From positions 248,001 through 312,000 of the forward strand of contig JALGYY010000046.1 in the NCBI GenBank assembly GCA_025782575.1: a stretch of DNA of 64,000 nt. The letters are read 5' to 3'. How positions within the stretch are numbered: the first letter of the stretch is position 1; each line of letters opens with the position of its first letter. This document shows, in pieces, positions 44,025-53,536 of this stretch. Under the pieces are notes generated by a model. The model worked only from the letters and a program-made list of their open reading frames with translations, did no database searches and was not told the origin of the DNA. The position numbers were made by a program, and so were the translations under genes. The stretch is from a bacterium. GTDB taxonomy: Bacteria > Orphanbacterota > Orphanbacteria > Orphanbacterales > Orphanbacteraceae.

Positions 44025-44766
44025 GCCGGTCAAAGAGGCCGTCGGGACTGAGCTCAGGACGGATGATCTCTCTAAGCAATATCGAGGCCGTGAAGTTGTC
44101 CGTGGTGTGTCGGTCAACGTCAGGCAGGGCGAAGTGGTCGGCCTGCTCGGACCGAACGGTGCCGGAAAGACGACGACCTTCTACATGATCGTCGGCATGA
44201 TTCGACCTAAGAGGGGACGGATATTTCTTGACGATATGGATGTCACGGGACTTCCGATGTACCGGCGGGCACGAATGGGAATCGGCTATCTCCCACAGGA
44301 GTCGTCGATCTTTCGAAAGCTGACAGTCGAGGAAAATGTACTGGCCGTTCTGGAAACGATGCCAATGGGAAAGAAAGAGCGGAGGGAGAGGGCCGATCAA
44401 CTCATCGAGGAATTGGGAATCACAGACCTGGCCCGTGCCAAGGCGTACACCCTCTCAGGTGGAGAACGACGGCGCGCGGAAATCAGTCGCGCTCTGGCGA
44501 CAGATCCTTCCTTTCTCCTGCTTGACGAACCATTCGCCGGCATCGACCCGATTGCGGTACAGGACATTCAGGAGATCATCGCGGGTTTGCGGGACAGGGG
44601 GCTCGGCGTCTTGATTACGGATCATAATGTGCGAGAAACACTATCGATCACGAATAGGGCTTATATTATGTATGAGGGTAAGGTGCTTCTCTCAGGGAGT
44701 GCCGGAGAACTCGCCGAGAACCAGGAAGCACGCCAGATCTATCTGGGCGAGAAGTTTCGGCTCTGA
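44005..44766 (+). CDS. lptB: LPS export ABC transporter ATP-binding protein LptB
   Basis: Cytosolic ATPase powering LPS extraction through LptF/LptG, 253 residues from ATG 44005 (ATG 44017 also possible, overlapping the lptC stop). Walker [12 protein letters not shown], the LptB-typical '[18 protein letters not shown]', signature [15 protein letters not shown], Walker [13 protein letters not shown] and '[15 protein letters not shown]' are all present. Its membrane partners lptF and lptG are on the opposite strand at 53.5-56 kb. It overlaps lptC and is followed by rpoN, the usual lptB-rpoN-hpf order. Confidence 0.97.
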   Translation: MRPSMVEPVKEAVGTELRTDDLSKQYRGREVVRGVSVNVRQGEVVGLLGPNGAGKTTTFYMIVGMIRPKRGRIFLDDMDVTGLPMYRRARMGIGYLPQESSIFRKLTVEENVLAVLETMPMGKKERRERADQLIEELGITDLARAKAYTLSGGERRRAEISRALATDPSFLLLDEPFAGIDPIAVQDIQEIIAGLRDRGLGVLITDHNVRETLSITNRAYIMYEGKVLLSGSAGELAENQEARQIYLGEKFRL

Positions 44767-44798
44767 CCGAGCCGTTTGCTTAGGGAGACCTACCAAGT

Positions 44799-46247
44799 AT
44801 GGAAATGAGAGTCGGACTTCAGCTCCGCATGCTGCAGACACAAAAGCTCGTCATGACGCCGCAGTTGCAGCAGGCCTTGAAGTTTCTACAGATGCCTACT
44901 CTGGAACTGCAGCAGGTGTTGAAACAGGAGCTTCTTATGAATCCCGTGCTCGAAGAGGTTGACGACCTCATCGACGGCGAGGAAGAGGAACTGGATAAAC
45001 GGGAGGAAGAGCCAGCGGATCCGATGGAGAAGCCCGAACCGGATGAGAACCAATCCAATGATGAGCAGAAGAACGAGATCGACTGGGACGAATATTTCCA
45101 CTCACCACAGGATTACTCCCATCGTCAGCAATCCGAGGGAGGGCAGGACGAGACATACGAGCGTGTGCTCTCTACTACGGTCCGACTGTCGGAGCACCTG
45201 ATTTCCCAGCTTCGGATCGCGACGACCGATGATGAGACATTGCGGATCGGTGAGTTCCTGATCGGGAGCCTCGATGACAAGGGCTTTCTGACGTTGTCAT
45301 TTGAAGAAGTGGCGGAGAGTGTGCGGGCTCCCGTGAACCGGGTGCGGAAGACTCTCGAGCTGTTGCAGACGTTCGATCCTTCCGGCGTGGGAGCCCGCGA
45401 TCTCCGTGAATGTCTTCTTCTGCAGTTTCAGGCAGTAGAGGATTCGTCGAGCCTCGCCTACCGTGTGGTTCATGATCACTTCGATGAGTTCGTGCAGAAC
45501 AAATATAACGATATCGCTCGCAAACTGAAGACCACCGCCCAGGAGATTCAAGAGGCGACCGGCGTGATCGGGCAGCTCAATCCCAGGCCGGGAATGCTGT
45601 ATACGGACGAGGACCCCCGCTATATCACACCTGATCTGGTCGTCGACCGCGTCGATGACGAATACGTCGTTTACCTGAACGATCAGAACGTTCCGCGGCT
45701 TCGGGTATCGAAGACGTACCAGAAACTGATGACCAACGGCGACGGAACGAACTCCGAAACGAAAGAGTATGTAAAAAACAAGCTGAATGCGGCCAATCAG
45801 CTGATCAACACGATCGAGCGACGACGCAGGACCATGATTAAAGTCATGAAGTCGATCGTGGAGAACCAGGAGGAGTTCTTCGAAAGGGGAATTCGTTACC
45901 TGAAACCGATGACGCTTCAGCATGTGGCGGATCAGATCGGTATGCATGAGTCTACAGTAAGCAGGGTCACGTCGAATAAGTACGTGCAGACCCCCCGGGG
46001 CGTGTTCGAGCTCAAGTTCTTCTTCTCCTCGAGTATTCGATCCGATTCAGGTGAGGATGTCTCGGCCAAGCGCGTGAAAGATCGTGTCAAGGAACTGGTT
46101 GATTCCGAGGTCAAGACTAGCCCGCACAGTGATCAGAAGATTGTTGATATTCTCAGGAACGAGGGGCTTATCATTGCAAGGAGGACTGTAGCGAAGTATC
46201 GGGATCAAATGGGGATTCTCTCCGCCCGATACCGGAAGCAGTTCTGA
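44799..46247 (+). CDS. rpoN: RNA polymerase sigma-54 factor
   Basis: Alternative sigma factor of 482 residues. Region I is glutamine- and leucine-rich ('LQLRMLQTQKLVMTPQLQQALKFLQMPTLELQQ' area, residues 5-37), and region II is acidic. The core-binding domain follows. A helix-turn-helix is 'MTLQHVADQIGMHESTVSRV', and the RpoN box is 'IIARRTVAKYRDQ' near residue 465, essentially perfect. It needs an AAA+ activator, none of which is in this window. It is followed by hpf and hprK, as in the classic rpoN cluster. The upstream operon promoter has a sigma-54 site, so it may control itself. Confidence 0.98.
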   Translation: MEMRVGLQLRMLQTQKLVMTPQLQQALKFLQMPTLELQQVLKQELLMNPVLEEVDDLIDGEEEELDKREEEPADPMEKPEPDENQSNDEQKNEIDWDEYFHSPQDYSHRQQSEGGQDETYERVLSTTVRLSEHLISQLRIATTDDETLRIGEFLIGSLDDKGFLTLSFEEVAESVRAPVNRVRKTLELLQTFDPSGVGARDLRECLLLQFQAVEDSSSLAYRVVHDHFDEFVQNKYNDIARKLKTTAQEIQEATGVIGQLNPRPGMLYTDEDPRYITPDLVVDRVDDEYVVYLNDQNVPRLRVSKTYQKLMTNGDGTNSETKEYVKNKLNAANQLINTIERRRRTMIKVMKSIVENQEEFFERGIRYLKPMTLQHVADQIGMHESTVSRVTSNKYVQTPRGVFELKFFFSSSIRSDSGEDVSAKRVKDRVKELVDSEVKTSPHSDQKIVDILRNEGLIIARRTVAKYRDQMGILSARYRKQF

Positions 46248-46278
46248 TTATCGGTGACTCCAAGAAAGGGGACGACGG

Positions 46279-46812
46279 ATGCAGCTCTCGATCACCGCGC
46301 GTCATTTCGACCTCACGGAAGGTCTAAAGGAACACACGGAGGAGCGAGTTCAGAAGCTCACCAAGTACGGACTCGATATCCTGGAAGCCCATGCGGTGTT
46401 GATGGTGGAAAAATACCGTCATATGGTGGAGGTCACGCTTCACTCCAAGGGCTTAAACGTTACCGGAAAGGCGGAGTCTGACGACATGTATACCTCTGTC
46501 GATCAGGCCGTAAACAAGGTGGAAGAGCAGATCCGTAGGCACAAGGATCGCATGAAGGGGCACAAATCGAAGGTCACGCGAAGGTCCGGTGTCCGGTTCG
46601 ATGTTTTGCGGACGAAAAGCGATAAGACCGGCGCCCAGATTGATGTCGTGCGCTCCGGCGAGTTAGAGATCCCGACGCTGACAGTGGAAGAGGCTATTCT
46701 CGAGTTGGAGAAAGGGGGCGACGATTACGTTCTCTTTACCAATCCCATAACTGACAAAGTTAACATCCTGAGCAAGAGGGAAGACGGAAACTACGGCGTC
46801 GTCGAGACCTGA
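46279..46812 (+). CDS. hpf: Ribosome hibernation-promoting factor, long form
   Basis: A 177-residue long-type HPF. The N-terminal S30AE domain ('LSITARHFDLTEGLKEHTEERVQKL' start, residues 3-100) binds the decoding centre. The C-terminal domain ('VRSGELEIPTLTVEEAILELEKGGDDYVLFTNP' area) mediates dimerisation of 70S ribosomes into 100S particles. AAAGGGGAC precedes the ATG. Position behind rpoN is conserved in many bacteria. Confidence 0.95.
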   Translation: MQLSITARHFDLTEGLKEHTEERVQKLTKYGLDILEAHAVLMVEKYRHMVEVTLHSKGLNVTGKAESDDMYTSVDQAVNKVEEQIRRHKDRMKGHKSKVTRRSGVRFDVLRTKSDKTGAQIDVVRSGELEIPTLTVEEAILELEKGGDDYVLFTNPITDKVNILSKREDGNYGVVET

Positions 46813-46842
46813 TCTGCGCCGGCCCGGTACCAGGAGAAGAGA

Positions 46843-47784
46843 ATGAAGAGCCTATCGGTTCGGGAACTCTACGAAAGCAAGAGGGAGCTCTTTCAATTCG
46901 AAGTGCTGACAGGCTCCATCGATTCCGAACGCCCGATTACGGTGAGCGATGTTCATAGACCGGGTCTGGCTCTCGCCGGCTTTACGAAGAACTTTCTGGC
47001 TGAACGGATTCAGATCCTCGGCGAAACGGAAATGCTCTTCCTGGAGACGCTGGGGAAAGAAGAACGGCGAAAAGCGATTGATCGTCTCTTTCAGGAAAAA
47101 GTACCTTGTGTCATTGTCGCTAAAGGTCTCGAATATGATGCATACCTGTCGACGAAGGCGAAGGAAGTCGGTGTTCCGATTTTGCGGACGCCCCAATCGA
47201 CGACGCCGTTCATTCATCGCCTGGCTGAATTTCTTGAAGAGGCTTTTGCGCCGAGAACAACGCTACATGGAACGCTCGTCGACGTGTATGGTGCCGGTCT
47301 TCTGATTACGGGAAAAAGCGGCATCGGGAAAAGCGAATGCGCACTGGACCTCGTAGAGAGAGGGCACCGTCTCGTTACTGACGACATGGTGATCGTCACA
47401 AGAAAGCACAATCTGCTCTACGGCGAGGCAAGCGAACAATTGAAGTACCACATGGAGATCCGGGGGATCGGGATCGTCGACGTGCGCAGCATGTTCGGCG
47501 TTCGTGCGATAGGGAAGACAAAGCGAATCGACGTGGAGGTTAGACTTCGCGAATGGAGCGCCAGCGTGCAGTATGATCGCCTCGGCCTCGAGGATCGGAT
47601 GACGACGATTCTGGGATTGAAGGTACCGGTCGTCACGATTCCGATCATTCCCGGCAAGAACATCACGGTTCTGGCAGAGGTAGTCGCCATGAACCATCAA
47701 CTCAAGATTCAGGGAATCCATTCAGTTGATCTTCTGGATAAATCCTTGATCGAAGCGATGCGAAAAAAATCCGCTCCCGTATGA
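46843..47784 (+). CDS. hprK: HPr kinase/phosphorylase
   Basis: Bifunctional enzyme that phosphorylates and dephosphorylates Ser46 of HPr, 313 residues. The N-terminal regulatory domain is followed by the P-loop GKSGIGKSE (residues about 157-165), 'LVERGHRLVTDDMVI', and the HprK/P signature 'MEIRGIGIVDVRSMFGVRAI' with downstream 'IDVEVRLREW'. It sits between hpf and ptsH; target serine and catalytic motifs are both conserved, so the pair should be functional. AGGAGA precedes the ATG. Confidence 0.97.
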   Translation: MKSLSVRELYESKRELFQFEVLTGSIDSERPITVSDVHRPGLALAGFTKNFLAERIQILGETEMLFLETLGKEERRKAIDRLFQEKVPCVIVAKGLEYDAYLSTKAKEVGVPILRTPQSTTPFIHRLAEFLEEAFAPRTTLHGTLVDVYGAGLLITGKSGIGKSECALDLVERGHRLVTDDMVIVTRKHNLLYGEASEQLKYHMEIRGIGIVDVRSMFGVRAIGKTKRIDVEVRLREWSASVQYDRLGLEDRMTTILGLKVPVVTIPIIPGKNITVLAEVVAMNHQLKIQGIHSVDLLDKSLIEAMRKKSAPV

Positions 47785-47839
47785 TCGGAGAATAGCAGCG
47801 GTCGCGCCAGAATGGTCGAACCACGAGACACAGGTGGGC

Positions 47840-48118
47840 ATGTTGGAACGAATCGTTCGAGTTAGAAACAGCAAGGGGATTCATATCAGACCGGGGCAGG
47901 AGATTGTCCAGACTGCCGAGCAGTTTCTGGCTGATGTATTCCTGCAGAACGGTTCGAAGCGGATCAATGCGAAAAGCATGCTCGGCATCATGGGACTCGT
48001 GGCGGGAGAGGGTACGGATCTCAAGATCATTACGGACGGCCCGGACGAGGCCGAAGCACTACAGGCTCTCGCCGACCTTATCGAGAGCGGCTTCGGTGAG
48101 GAGCTTGAAGAAGAGTGA
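47840..48118 (+). CDS. ptsH: Phosphocarrier protein HPr
   Basis: A 92-residue HPr. ATG 47840 is preferred over GTG 47834 because it places the phospho-histidine at H15 (G-I-H-I-R-P) and the regulatory serine at S46 (NAKSMLGIMGL), the standard numbering. The residue after H15 is Ile instead of the usual Ala. EI phosphorylates H15; HprK acts on S46. It overlaps ptsI by 4 bp (GTGA). No EII permease is nearby, so a regulatory role is likely. Confidence 0.95.
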   Translation: MLERIVRVRNSKGIHIRPGQEIVQTAEQFLADVFLQNGSKRINAKSMLGIMGLVAGEGTDLKIITDGPDEAEALQALADLIESGFGEELEEE

Positions 48119-49896
48119 ATCTTCCCCCTGATCGTGATTCGAGGGGAGGGGGGGGCGGGCATTCTCTCCTGCATGGTATCCCCGTGTCTCCCGGCATTGC
48201 TGTAGGTGAAGTCTTCGTTCTCGGGGCCGAAGAGTTCGAGATCGATAACCGCCCGATTGAAGCCTCCGAAACCGACACTGAACAGAAACGGTTCTTCGAC
48301 GCACTCGACCGCACTCGCCACGAGATCGAGAAAATCCGCACCCGCTATCGATCTGTAATCGGTGAAGAACTCGTTCGTGTGTTCGACGCTCAGATCCTGA
48401 TTCTGCAGGATCCCACTCTGCTTGACGGAACGACTCATCGTATTCAGAAGGAGCTGCAGAGTGCCACCGCCGCCTTTCAGGCGATCATTTCGGAAGCGAT
48501 CGTCAATCTCTCCCGTGTGGAAAATGACTACCTGCGTGATCGCGTGGAAGATCTGAAAGACGTCAGGAGAAGGGTGTTGAGACATCTTTCCGGCCGTGGC
48601 CGGAAATCACTATCCCACCTGAAGAAGAACGTCATCCTCGTCGCAGAGGACTTGACGCCGTCAGAGACTGTTCAGATTCCGAGAAGCAAGGTCAAGGGGT
48701 TCGTGACGAGGCAAGGGGGGGCCACGTCTCATACGGCGATCATGGCCCGTTCGCTTCAGATTCCGGCGGTGGTCGGGGTTGAAGGATTGCTTGATCATGT
48801 TCATCATCGCGATATTGTCGTGATCGACGGGAGTGAGGGCCAGATACTGGTGAATCCCGCACCGGACGTCTTGAAGAAGGCGCGCAAACAGCAGCGCCGC
48901 TACAAGGAACTCTCTAAGGAGCGCAAGCGCCTTCACGACCTGCCGTCCAGAACTCGAGATGGCTTGGATATCAAGCTGCTCGCCAATGTCGAATTCCCTG
49001 AGGAGATTCCGCTGGCCCTTGAAAACCGGGCGGCCGGAATCGGCCTGTTTCGCACTGAATTTTTATTCTTTCGGGAATCCGATCTATCGGACGAGGATGC
49101 CCAGACGTCTCTTTACCGTAAAATACTGAAGCGCGTTTCTCCCGAAGTCGTGGTGTTCCGCACGCTCGACGTCGGCGGTGACAAAGTGCTCGATCCCATG
49201 AGCGACGTACTCGAGCCGAACCCTATGCTCGGCTGGCGAGGAATCCGGATCTCCCTCGAATTGCGACCTCTCTTTCGAAAACAGTTACGCGCCCTTCTGC
49301 GAGCATCCGTAGACGGAAACCTCCGAATCCTTTTCCCCATGATCACGACGATTGAGGAGATTCGTGCTTCCAAGAGGATTCTCGCCGAGGTAAGGGAGGA
49401 GTTGGAACTCGGGGGACATCACGTTCCGAAAAACTATGAGGTGGGCGTCATGATCGAGACCCCGGCCGCCGTGAGTGTGGCTGATCACATCGCCCGGGAA
49501 GTGGATTTCATGAGCATCGGGACGAACGATTTGATCCAGTACAGCCTCGCGGTCGATCGAGACAATATGAAAATCGCCCATCTGTTCGATCCGTTTCACC
49601 CGGCAGTGGTTCGTATGGTCCACTCCGTACTCGAGGTCGGCCGCGAGTCGGATACACCTGTCAGTATCTGTGGAGAAATGGCGGGCGAACCGCTGGCGGC
49701 GCTCCTACTCATCGGTCTTGGAGCCAGGGAACTATCAGTTCACCCCTATTTGATTCCGGAACTGAAGAGGCTGATTACACGTATGAGTTCAGTAGACGCT
49801 CACCGTCTGGCCGAGCAGGTACTCGAGCTGCCGACCGGCCACGACATCCACGAGACAATGGAAGAATATCTGCACATGCTGGAGAGCGAGGAGTAA
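48115..49896 (+). CDS. ptsI: PTS enzyme I (phosphoenolpyruvate-protein phosphotransferase)
   Basis: Starts the PEP phosphorelay to HPr, 593 residues. The N-terminal HPr-binding and swivel domains carry the active-site histidine H206 in 'QGGATSHTAIMARS'. The C-terminal PEP-binding barrel has 'GIGLFRTEFLFF', 'FRTLDVGGDKVLDPM', 'NPMLGWRGIRISLE', 'GVMIETPAAV', 'FMSIGTNDLIQYSLAVDRDN' and the cysteine in 'VSICGEMAGEPL'. No GAF domain precedes it, so it is EI rather than EI-Ntr. GTG start overlapping ptsH. Confidence 0.97.
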   Translation: MNLPPDRDSRGGGGGHSLLHGIPVSPGIAVGEVFVLGAEEFEIDNRPIEASETDTEQKRFFDALDRTRHEIEKIRTRYRSVIGEELVRVFDAQILILQDPTLLDGTTHRIQKELQSATAAFQAIISEAIVNLSRVENDYLRDRVEDLKDVRRRVLRHLSGRGRKSLSHLKKNVILVAEDLTPSETVQIPRSKVKGFVTRQGGATSHTAIMARSLQIPAVVGVEGLLDHVHHRDIVVIDGSEGQILVNPAPDVLKKARKQQRRYKELSKERKRLHDLPSRTRDGLDIKLLANVEFPEEIPLALENRAAGIGLFRTEFLFFRESDLSDEDAQTSLYRKILKRVSPEVVVFRTLDVGGDKVLDPMSDVLEPNPMLGWRGIRISLELRPLFRKQLRALLRASVDGNLRILFPMITTIEEIRASKRILAEVREELELGGHHVPKNYEVGVMIETPAAVSVADHIAREVDFMSIGTNDLIQYSLAVDRDNMKIAHLFDPFHPAVVRMVHSVLEVGRESDTPVSICGEMAGEPLAALLLIGLGARELSVHPYLIPELKRLITRMSSVDAHRLAEQVLELPTGHDIHETMEEYLHMLESEE

Positions 49897-49900
49897 GGAC

Positions 49901-50956
49901 GTGCTGGACTGGGAAGGGTTGCGAGCCACCTACGATCGATCGGACATGTATGGAAGAATCGCCAGTCTACCGGATGAACTCGATCAGGCTGCTGCTGCTT
50001 TTCCGGATTCAATAGCAGGGTGGTCCGGTGATGGAGTCAGCAACGTCCTTCTCCTGGGAATGGGAGGGTCGGCCATCGGGGGCGATATCGTTGCGGCTGC
50101 CGTTCGAGATAGGGCGTCCGTCCCGGTCACCGTTGTCCGTGGCTATTCGATTCCCGCGTATTGTGGAAAGAGCACCATTGCGATCGCCACCAGCTATTCC
50201 GGTAACACCGAGGAGACGCTAAGCGCCACGAAAATGGCACTCGCGATAGGAGCGAGGCTCGCTGCCATCACATCCGGTGGGGCACTCGGCCGAATCGCCG
50301 AAAGTGCCGGCGCCCCCGTGATTTCCGTACCGGGAGGCTTTCCTCCGCGTACGGCTCTCGGTCTTCTTACAGTCCCGGCTCTTCTGTTACTTTCGCGGGC
50401 TGGTCTCGTCTCGTCGCCGGAGCGGGAAATCGCCGCGGCTGCAAAGCAGATGAAGGAGATGCTCCGTCAGTGGGGTTCTCGGAATCCCGCCTTGGAAACG
50501 GATCCGGCCGCACTGGCCGAACGCCTGCACGGCACTCTGCCTGTTATTTACTATGGCGGGGGGGAGATGGACCCGGTGGCGACACGATGGTGCGGCCAGT
50601 TTGCCGAGAACGCAAAAGCGCTTTCCCACAGAAACTCCTTTCCTGAGCTCAACCATAACGAAATTGTCGGATGGGAAAATCCGGTCGTTCTGCTCGGCCG
50701 GACATCCATAATCGTATTGGATAACGAGAACGACGATCCCCGGCTGGCCAGGGGGAAGGACGTGGCGATCAGCCTGCTGAAGGCCTATCCTGCACGCGTC
50801 CTCCGAGTGGCTGTAAAAGGGGAATCTGTGCTTGAACGAATTCTTTCGACTATATACATAGGGGACTGGATCAGCTATTATCTGGGATTGGCAAACGGGG
50901 TCGATCCGACACCCGTTCACAGAATCGATCAGCTCAAGGCGGAGCTCGCCCGGTAG
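49901..50956 (+). CDS. Bifunctional phosphoglucose/phosphomannose isomerase
   Basis: Double-SIS-domain isomerase of 351 residues that interconverts glucose-6-P, mannose-6-P and fructose-6-P. 'LLGMGGSAIGGDIVAAAVRD' and 'AIATSYSGNTEETLSAT' form the sugar-phosphate site. 'SFPELNHNEIVGWE' carries the catalytic glutamate and histidine of the PGI/PMI family. The GTG start lies 4 bp after the ptsI stop. It supplies hexose phosphates for glycolysis or for LPS sugar precursors, in line with its Kdo/Lpt neighbours. Confidence 0.92.
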   Translation: MLDWEGLRATYDRSDMYGRIASLPDELDQAAAAFPDSIAGWSGDGVSNVLLLGMGGSAIGGDIVAAAVRDRASVPVTVVRGYSIPAYCGKSTIAIATSYSGNTEETLSATKMALAIGARLAAITSGGALGRIAESAGAPVISVPGGFPPRTALGLLTVPALLLLSRAGLVSSPEREIAAAAKQMKEMLRQWGSRNPALETDPAALAERLHGTLPVIYYGGGEMDPVATRWCGQFAENAKALSHRNSFPELNHNEIVGWENPVVLLGRTSIIVLDNENDDPRLARGKDVAISLLKAYPARVLRVAVKGESVLERILSTIYIGDWISYYLGLANGVDPTPVHRIDQLKAELAR

Positions 50957-50981
50957 GAAATCCGGCGCTCCGCCGAAAAGG

Positions 50982-51007
50982 TGCCCGCCTTTGCGGCGGG
51001 CAATTTC
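50982..51007 (+). terminator. Hairpin between the isomerase gene and metK
   Basis: TGCCCGCC (50982-50989) and GGCGGGCA (50995-51002) form a perfect 8-bp stem with a 5-nt loop, followed by ATTTCT. The tail is weak, so this is a probable but not certain terminator. I see no SAM or SAH riboswitch consensus in the 80-nt gap. Confidence 0.5.
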
Positions 51008-51034
51008 TCATGACCGATTGACAGGGGGTTATTC

Positions 51035-52177
51035 ATGCCCGTCGACCATTTATTCACTTCGGAGTCCGTTTCTGAAGGGCACCCGGACAAGATCGCCGAT
51101 CAGATTTCCGATGGCGTTCTTGATGCCGCACTGAAAGATGACCCGGACAGTCGTGTGGCCTGTGAAACGCTCGTAACCACGGGTCTTGTGCTTGTTGCTG
51201 GTGAGATGAGCACGAAGGCATACGTGGACGTTCCGAAAATTGCGAGAGACACGATCAAGCGGGTCGGGTACGACCGTTCCGCACTCGGATTTGATTTTGA
51301 GACATGCGCTGTCCTCACCTCGATCGACGAGCAATCGTCTGACATCGCCATGGGGGTCGATACAGGCGGCGCCGGTGATCAAGGACTGATGTTCGGGTAC
51401 GCGAGCAATGAGACGCCCCAATTGATGCCGATGCCGATTCAGATCGCCCACGCAATTGTCCGGCGATTGGCCGAACTCCGCCGCGCCGGGGAGATCAAAT
51501 TCCTCCGTCCCGACAGCAAGTCGCAAGTCACGATTCGCTATGCGGACAACAAGCCGGTCGAGCTTCACACGGTTGTCGTATCTACCCAGCACGATGAAGA
51601 TGTCACGCAGGAGCAGATTCGCGAGGAAGTGATTGAGAAAGCTATCCGGCCGTGTATTCCGGAAGGGTTGGGCGAGGCGGCAGATATTCAGTACCACATC
51701 AACCCGACCGGCAAATTCGTACGAGGAGGCCCCCATGCCGACTGCGGACTTACGGGCCGTAAGATCATCGTCGATACATACGGTGGTATGGGAAGCCACG
51801 GCGGTGGTGCTTTTTCGGGTAAGGATCCTACGAAAGTGGATCGATCGGCCTCCTATGCCGCCCGGCATGTGGCGAAGAATATAGTTGGCGCCGGGCTTGC
51901 GGATCGCTGCGAGGTTCAACTCGCGTACGCAATCGGGGTTGTTCAGCCCGTCTCCGTCATGGTCGATACTTTTGCTACCGGACAGGTTTCCGATGAGAAG
52001 CTTGTCGATATCATTCGTAATCTCTGGGACCTTTCTCCCAGGGGGATCATCGAGTATTTCAATCTTCGTAGACCAATCTTCCAGATGACCGCCGCGTATG
52101 GCCATTTCGGGCGGGAAGAGGAAGAGTTCACCTGGGAGAAACTCTCCCGTGTGGAGGAACTTAAGAATGCCGTCTGA
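51035..52177 (+). CDS. metK: S-adenosylmethionine synthetase
   Basis: Makes S-adenosylmethionine from methionine and ATP, 380 residues. '[21 protein letters not shown]' opens the protein, '[15 protein letters not shown]' is the methionine/ATP loop, and '[19 protein letters not shown]'-like text (here SASYAAR) is the phosphate loop. AGGGGGTTATTC leads to the ATG. It overlaps ahcY by 11 bp, coupling methyl-donor synthesis to removal of S-adenosylhomocysteine. Confidence 0.98.
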   Translation: MPVDHLFTSESVSEGHPDKIADQISDGVLDAALKDDPDSRVACETLVTTGLVLVAGEMSTKAYVDVPKIARDTIKRVGYDRSALGFDFETCAVLTSIDEQSSDIAMGVDTGGAGDQGLMFGYASNETPQLMPMPIQIAHAIVRRLAELRRAGEIKFLRPDSKSQVTIRYADNKPVELHTVVVSTQHDEDVTQEQIREEVIEKAIRPCIPEGLGEAADIQYHINPTGKFVRGGPHADCGLTGRKIIVDTYGGMGSHGGGAFSGKDPTKVDRSASYAARHVAKNIVGAGLADRCEVQLAYAIGVVQPVSVMVDTFATGQVSDEKLVDIIRNLWDLSPRGIIEYFNLRRPIFQMTAAYGHFGREEEEFTWEKLSRVEELKNAV

Positions 52178-53438
52178 AACCGCTCTTAAACACAAGGTCT
52201 TTGATCTTGCTCTCGCAGAGGAAGGGAGGCGCAAGATCGATTGGGCGGAATCCCGTATGCCCGTCCTGATGGAGCTGCGGGACCGTTACTCCAAAACAAA
52301 GCCTCTTGCGGGTACACGCATTGCCGGTTGTCTGCATGTGACGAAGGAGACCGCTGTTCTTATCCGGACTCTTATCGCCGCCGGCGCTGAGATCTCCTGG
52401 TCGGGATGTAATCCTCTATCGACTCAGGATTCCGTCGCCGCCGCTCTCGCCGACGAAGGGACGAGCATATTCGCCTGGCATGGGATGAATGTCGAAGACT
52501 TCTACTGGTGTATCGACCGGACAATCGATTTTGGGCCGACCATGACCCTCGATGACGGGGCGGATCTCATCTTCACGATACACAAGCGGTTCAAGGACAT
52601 TGCAGCGAATGTCTGGGGCGGAACTGAAGAGACGACCACCGGTGTCCATCGCCTGCGTGCCATGGCCGACGACGGCGCTCTGAGCTATCCTGTCATCGCG
52701 GTCAACGACGCGGAGACGAAATGGGATTTCGATAACGTCTACGGCACAGGGCAGTCTTCACTGGATGGTATTCTGCGCGCGACTTCCGTTCTCATGGCGG
52801 CCAAGAATTTTGTAGTCGCCGGCTACGGCCATTGCGGTCGCGGCTGTGCCATGCGGGCCAAAGGGATGGGTGCTAACGTCATCGTCACGGAAGTCAACCC
52901 GGTCGCAGCCCTCAAGGCTACTCTCGAAGGATTTCGAGTAATGACGATGGACGAAGCGGCTCCGATCGGAGACATCTTCATTACGGCAACAGGAATGAAG
53001 GATGTGCTCGTGGAACGTCATTTCGAAAGCATGCGTGAAGGGGCGATTATCTGCAACACGGGTCACTATGACTGCGAGATCAATATCGAGCAGATGGAGG
53101 CGCTCAAAGTCTCGAAGCGGGAGATCCGCTCAGACAATGAAGAGTACACGATGAAGGGGGGCAAACGGATCTACCTGCTCGCCCAGGGACGGCTCGTCAA
53201 CCTTGCGGCTGCCGAGGGGCATCCCTCCGAAGTGATGGATATGAGCTTCGCCAATCAGTTCCTGGCCATGAAATTTCTGGCGGATAACAAAGACAAGCTG
53301 GAGAACAAGGTCTACACTGCTTCAAAAGAACAGGACCAGGAGATCGCGACACTCAAGCTTTCCACAATGGGGCTCGTGATTGACGAACTGACGGAAGATC
53401 AGATCAAGTACGCGACGGACTACTCTTCCGGCACCTGA
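52167..53438 (+). CDS. ahcY: Adenosylhomocysteinase
   Basis: Hydrolyses S-adenosylhomocysteine to adenosine and homocysteine using bound NAD, 423 residues from ATG 52167 (the earlier in-frame ATG lies in metK). '[17 protein letters not shown]', '[18 protein letters not shown]', the NAD motif '[20 protein letters not shown]' and 'NTGHYDCEI' are diagnostic. It lacks the ~40-residue insertion of long bacterial forms and resembles the shorter archaeal/thermophile type. A strong terminator follows. Confidence 0.96.
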   Translation: MPSETALKHKVFDLALAEEGRRKIDWAESRMPVLMELRDRYSKTKPLAGTRIAGCLHVTKETAVLIRTLIAAGAEISWSGCNPLSTQDSVAAALADEGTSIFAWHGMNVEDFYWCIDRTIDFGPTMTLDDGADLIFTIHKRFKDIAANVWGGTEETTTGVHRLRAMADDGALSYPVIAVNDAETKWDFDNVYGTGQSSLDGILRATSVLMAAKNFVVAGYGHCGRGCAMRAKGMGANVIVTEVNPVAALKATLEGFRVMTMDEAAPIGDIFITATGMKDVLVERHFESMREGAIICNTGHYDCEINIEQMEALKVSKREIRSDNEEYTMKGGKRIYLLAQGRLVNLAAAEGHPSEVMDMSFANQFLAMKFLADNKDKLENKVYTASKEQDQEIATLKLSTMGLVIDELTEDQIKYATDYSSGT

Positions 53439-53471
53439 TCCGGAAGATGTTCAGATAGATAATTAATGCAC

Positions 53472-53507
53472 GCGGTCCGGTGGGGGAGAGCCTGCCGGAC
53501 CGCTTTT
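53472..53507 (+). terminator. Rho-independent terminator after ahcY
   Basis: GCGGTCCGG (53472-53480) pairs with CCGGACCGC (53495-53503) in a perfect 9-bp stem, loop 14 nt, followed by TTTT. It separates ahcY from the convergent lptG gene. Confidence 0.72.
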
Positions 53508-53536
53508 CCGTACGGAGTTCTGGTAAGAAACTCCCT

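Noticed and set aside
50957-51034. SAM or SAH riboswitch in front of metK
   Set aside because: Only one simple GC hairpin is present; no match to a known SAM/SAH riboswitch core could be seen by eye.
51017-51050. TTGACA near 51018 as a metK promoter
   Set aside because: A -10 at 16-18 bp would fall inside the coding region and none resembles TAnnnT.
51050-52234. Open frame of 394 codons on the minus strand
   Set aside because: Antisense to metK with no recognisable domains or ribosome-binding site; a shadow of the metK coding bias.
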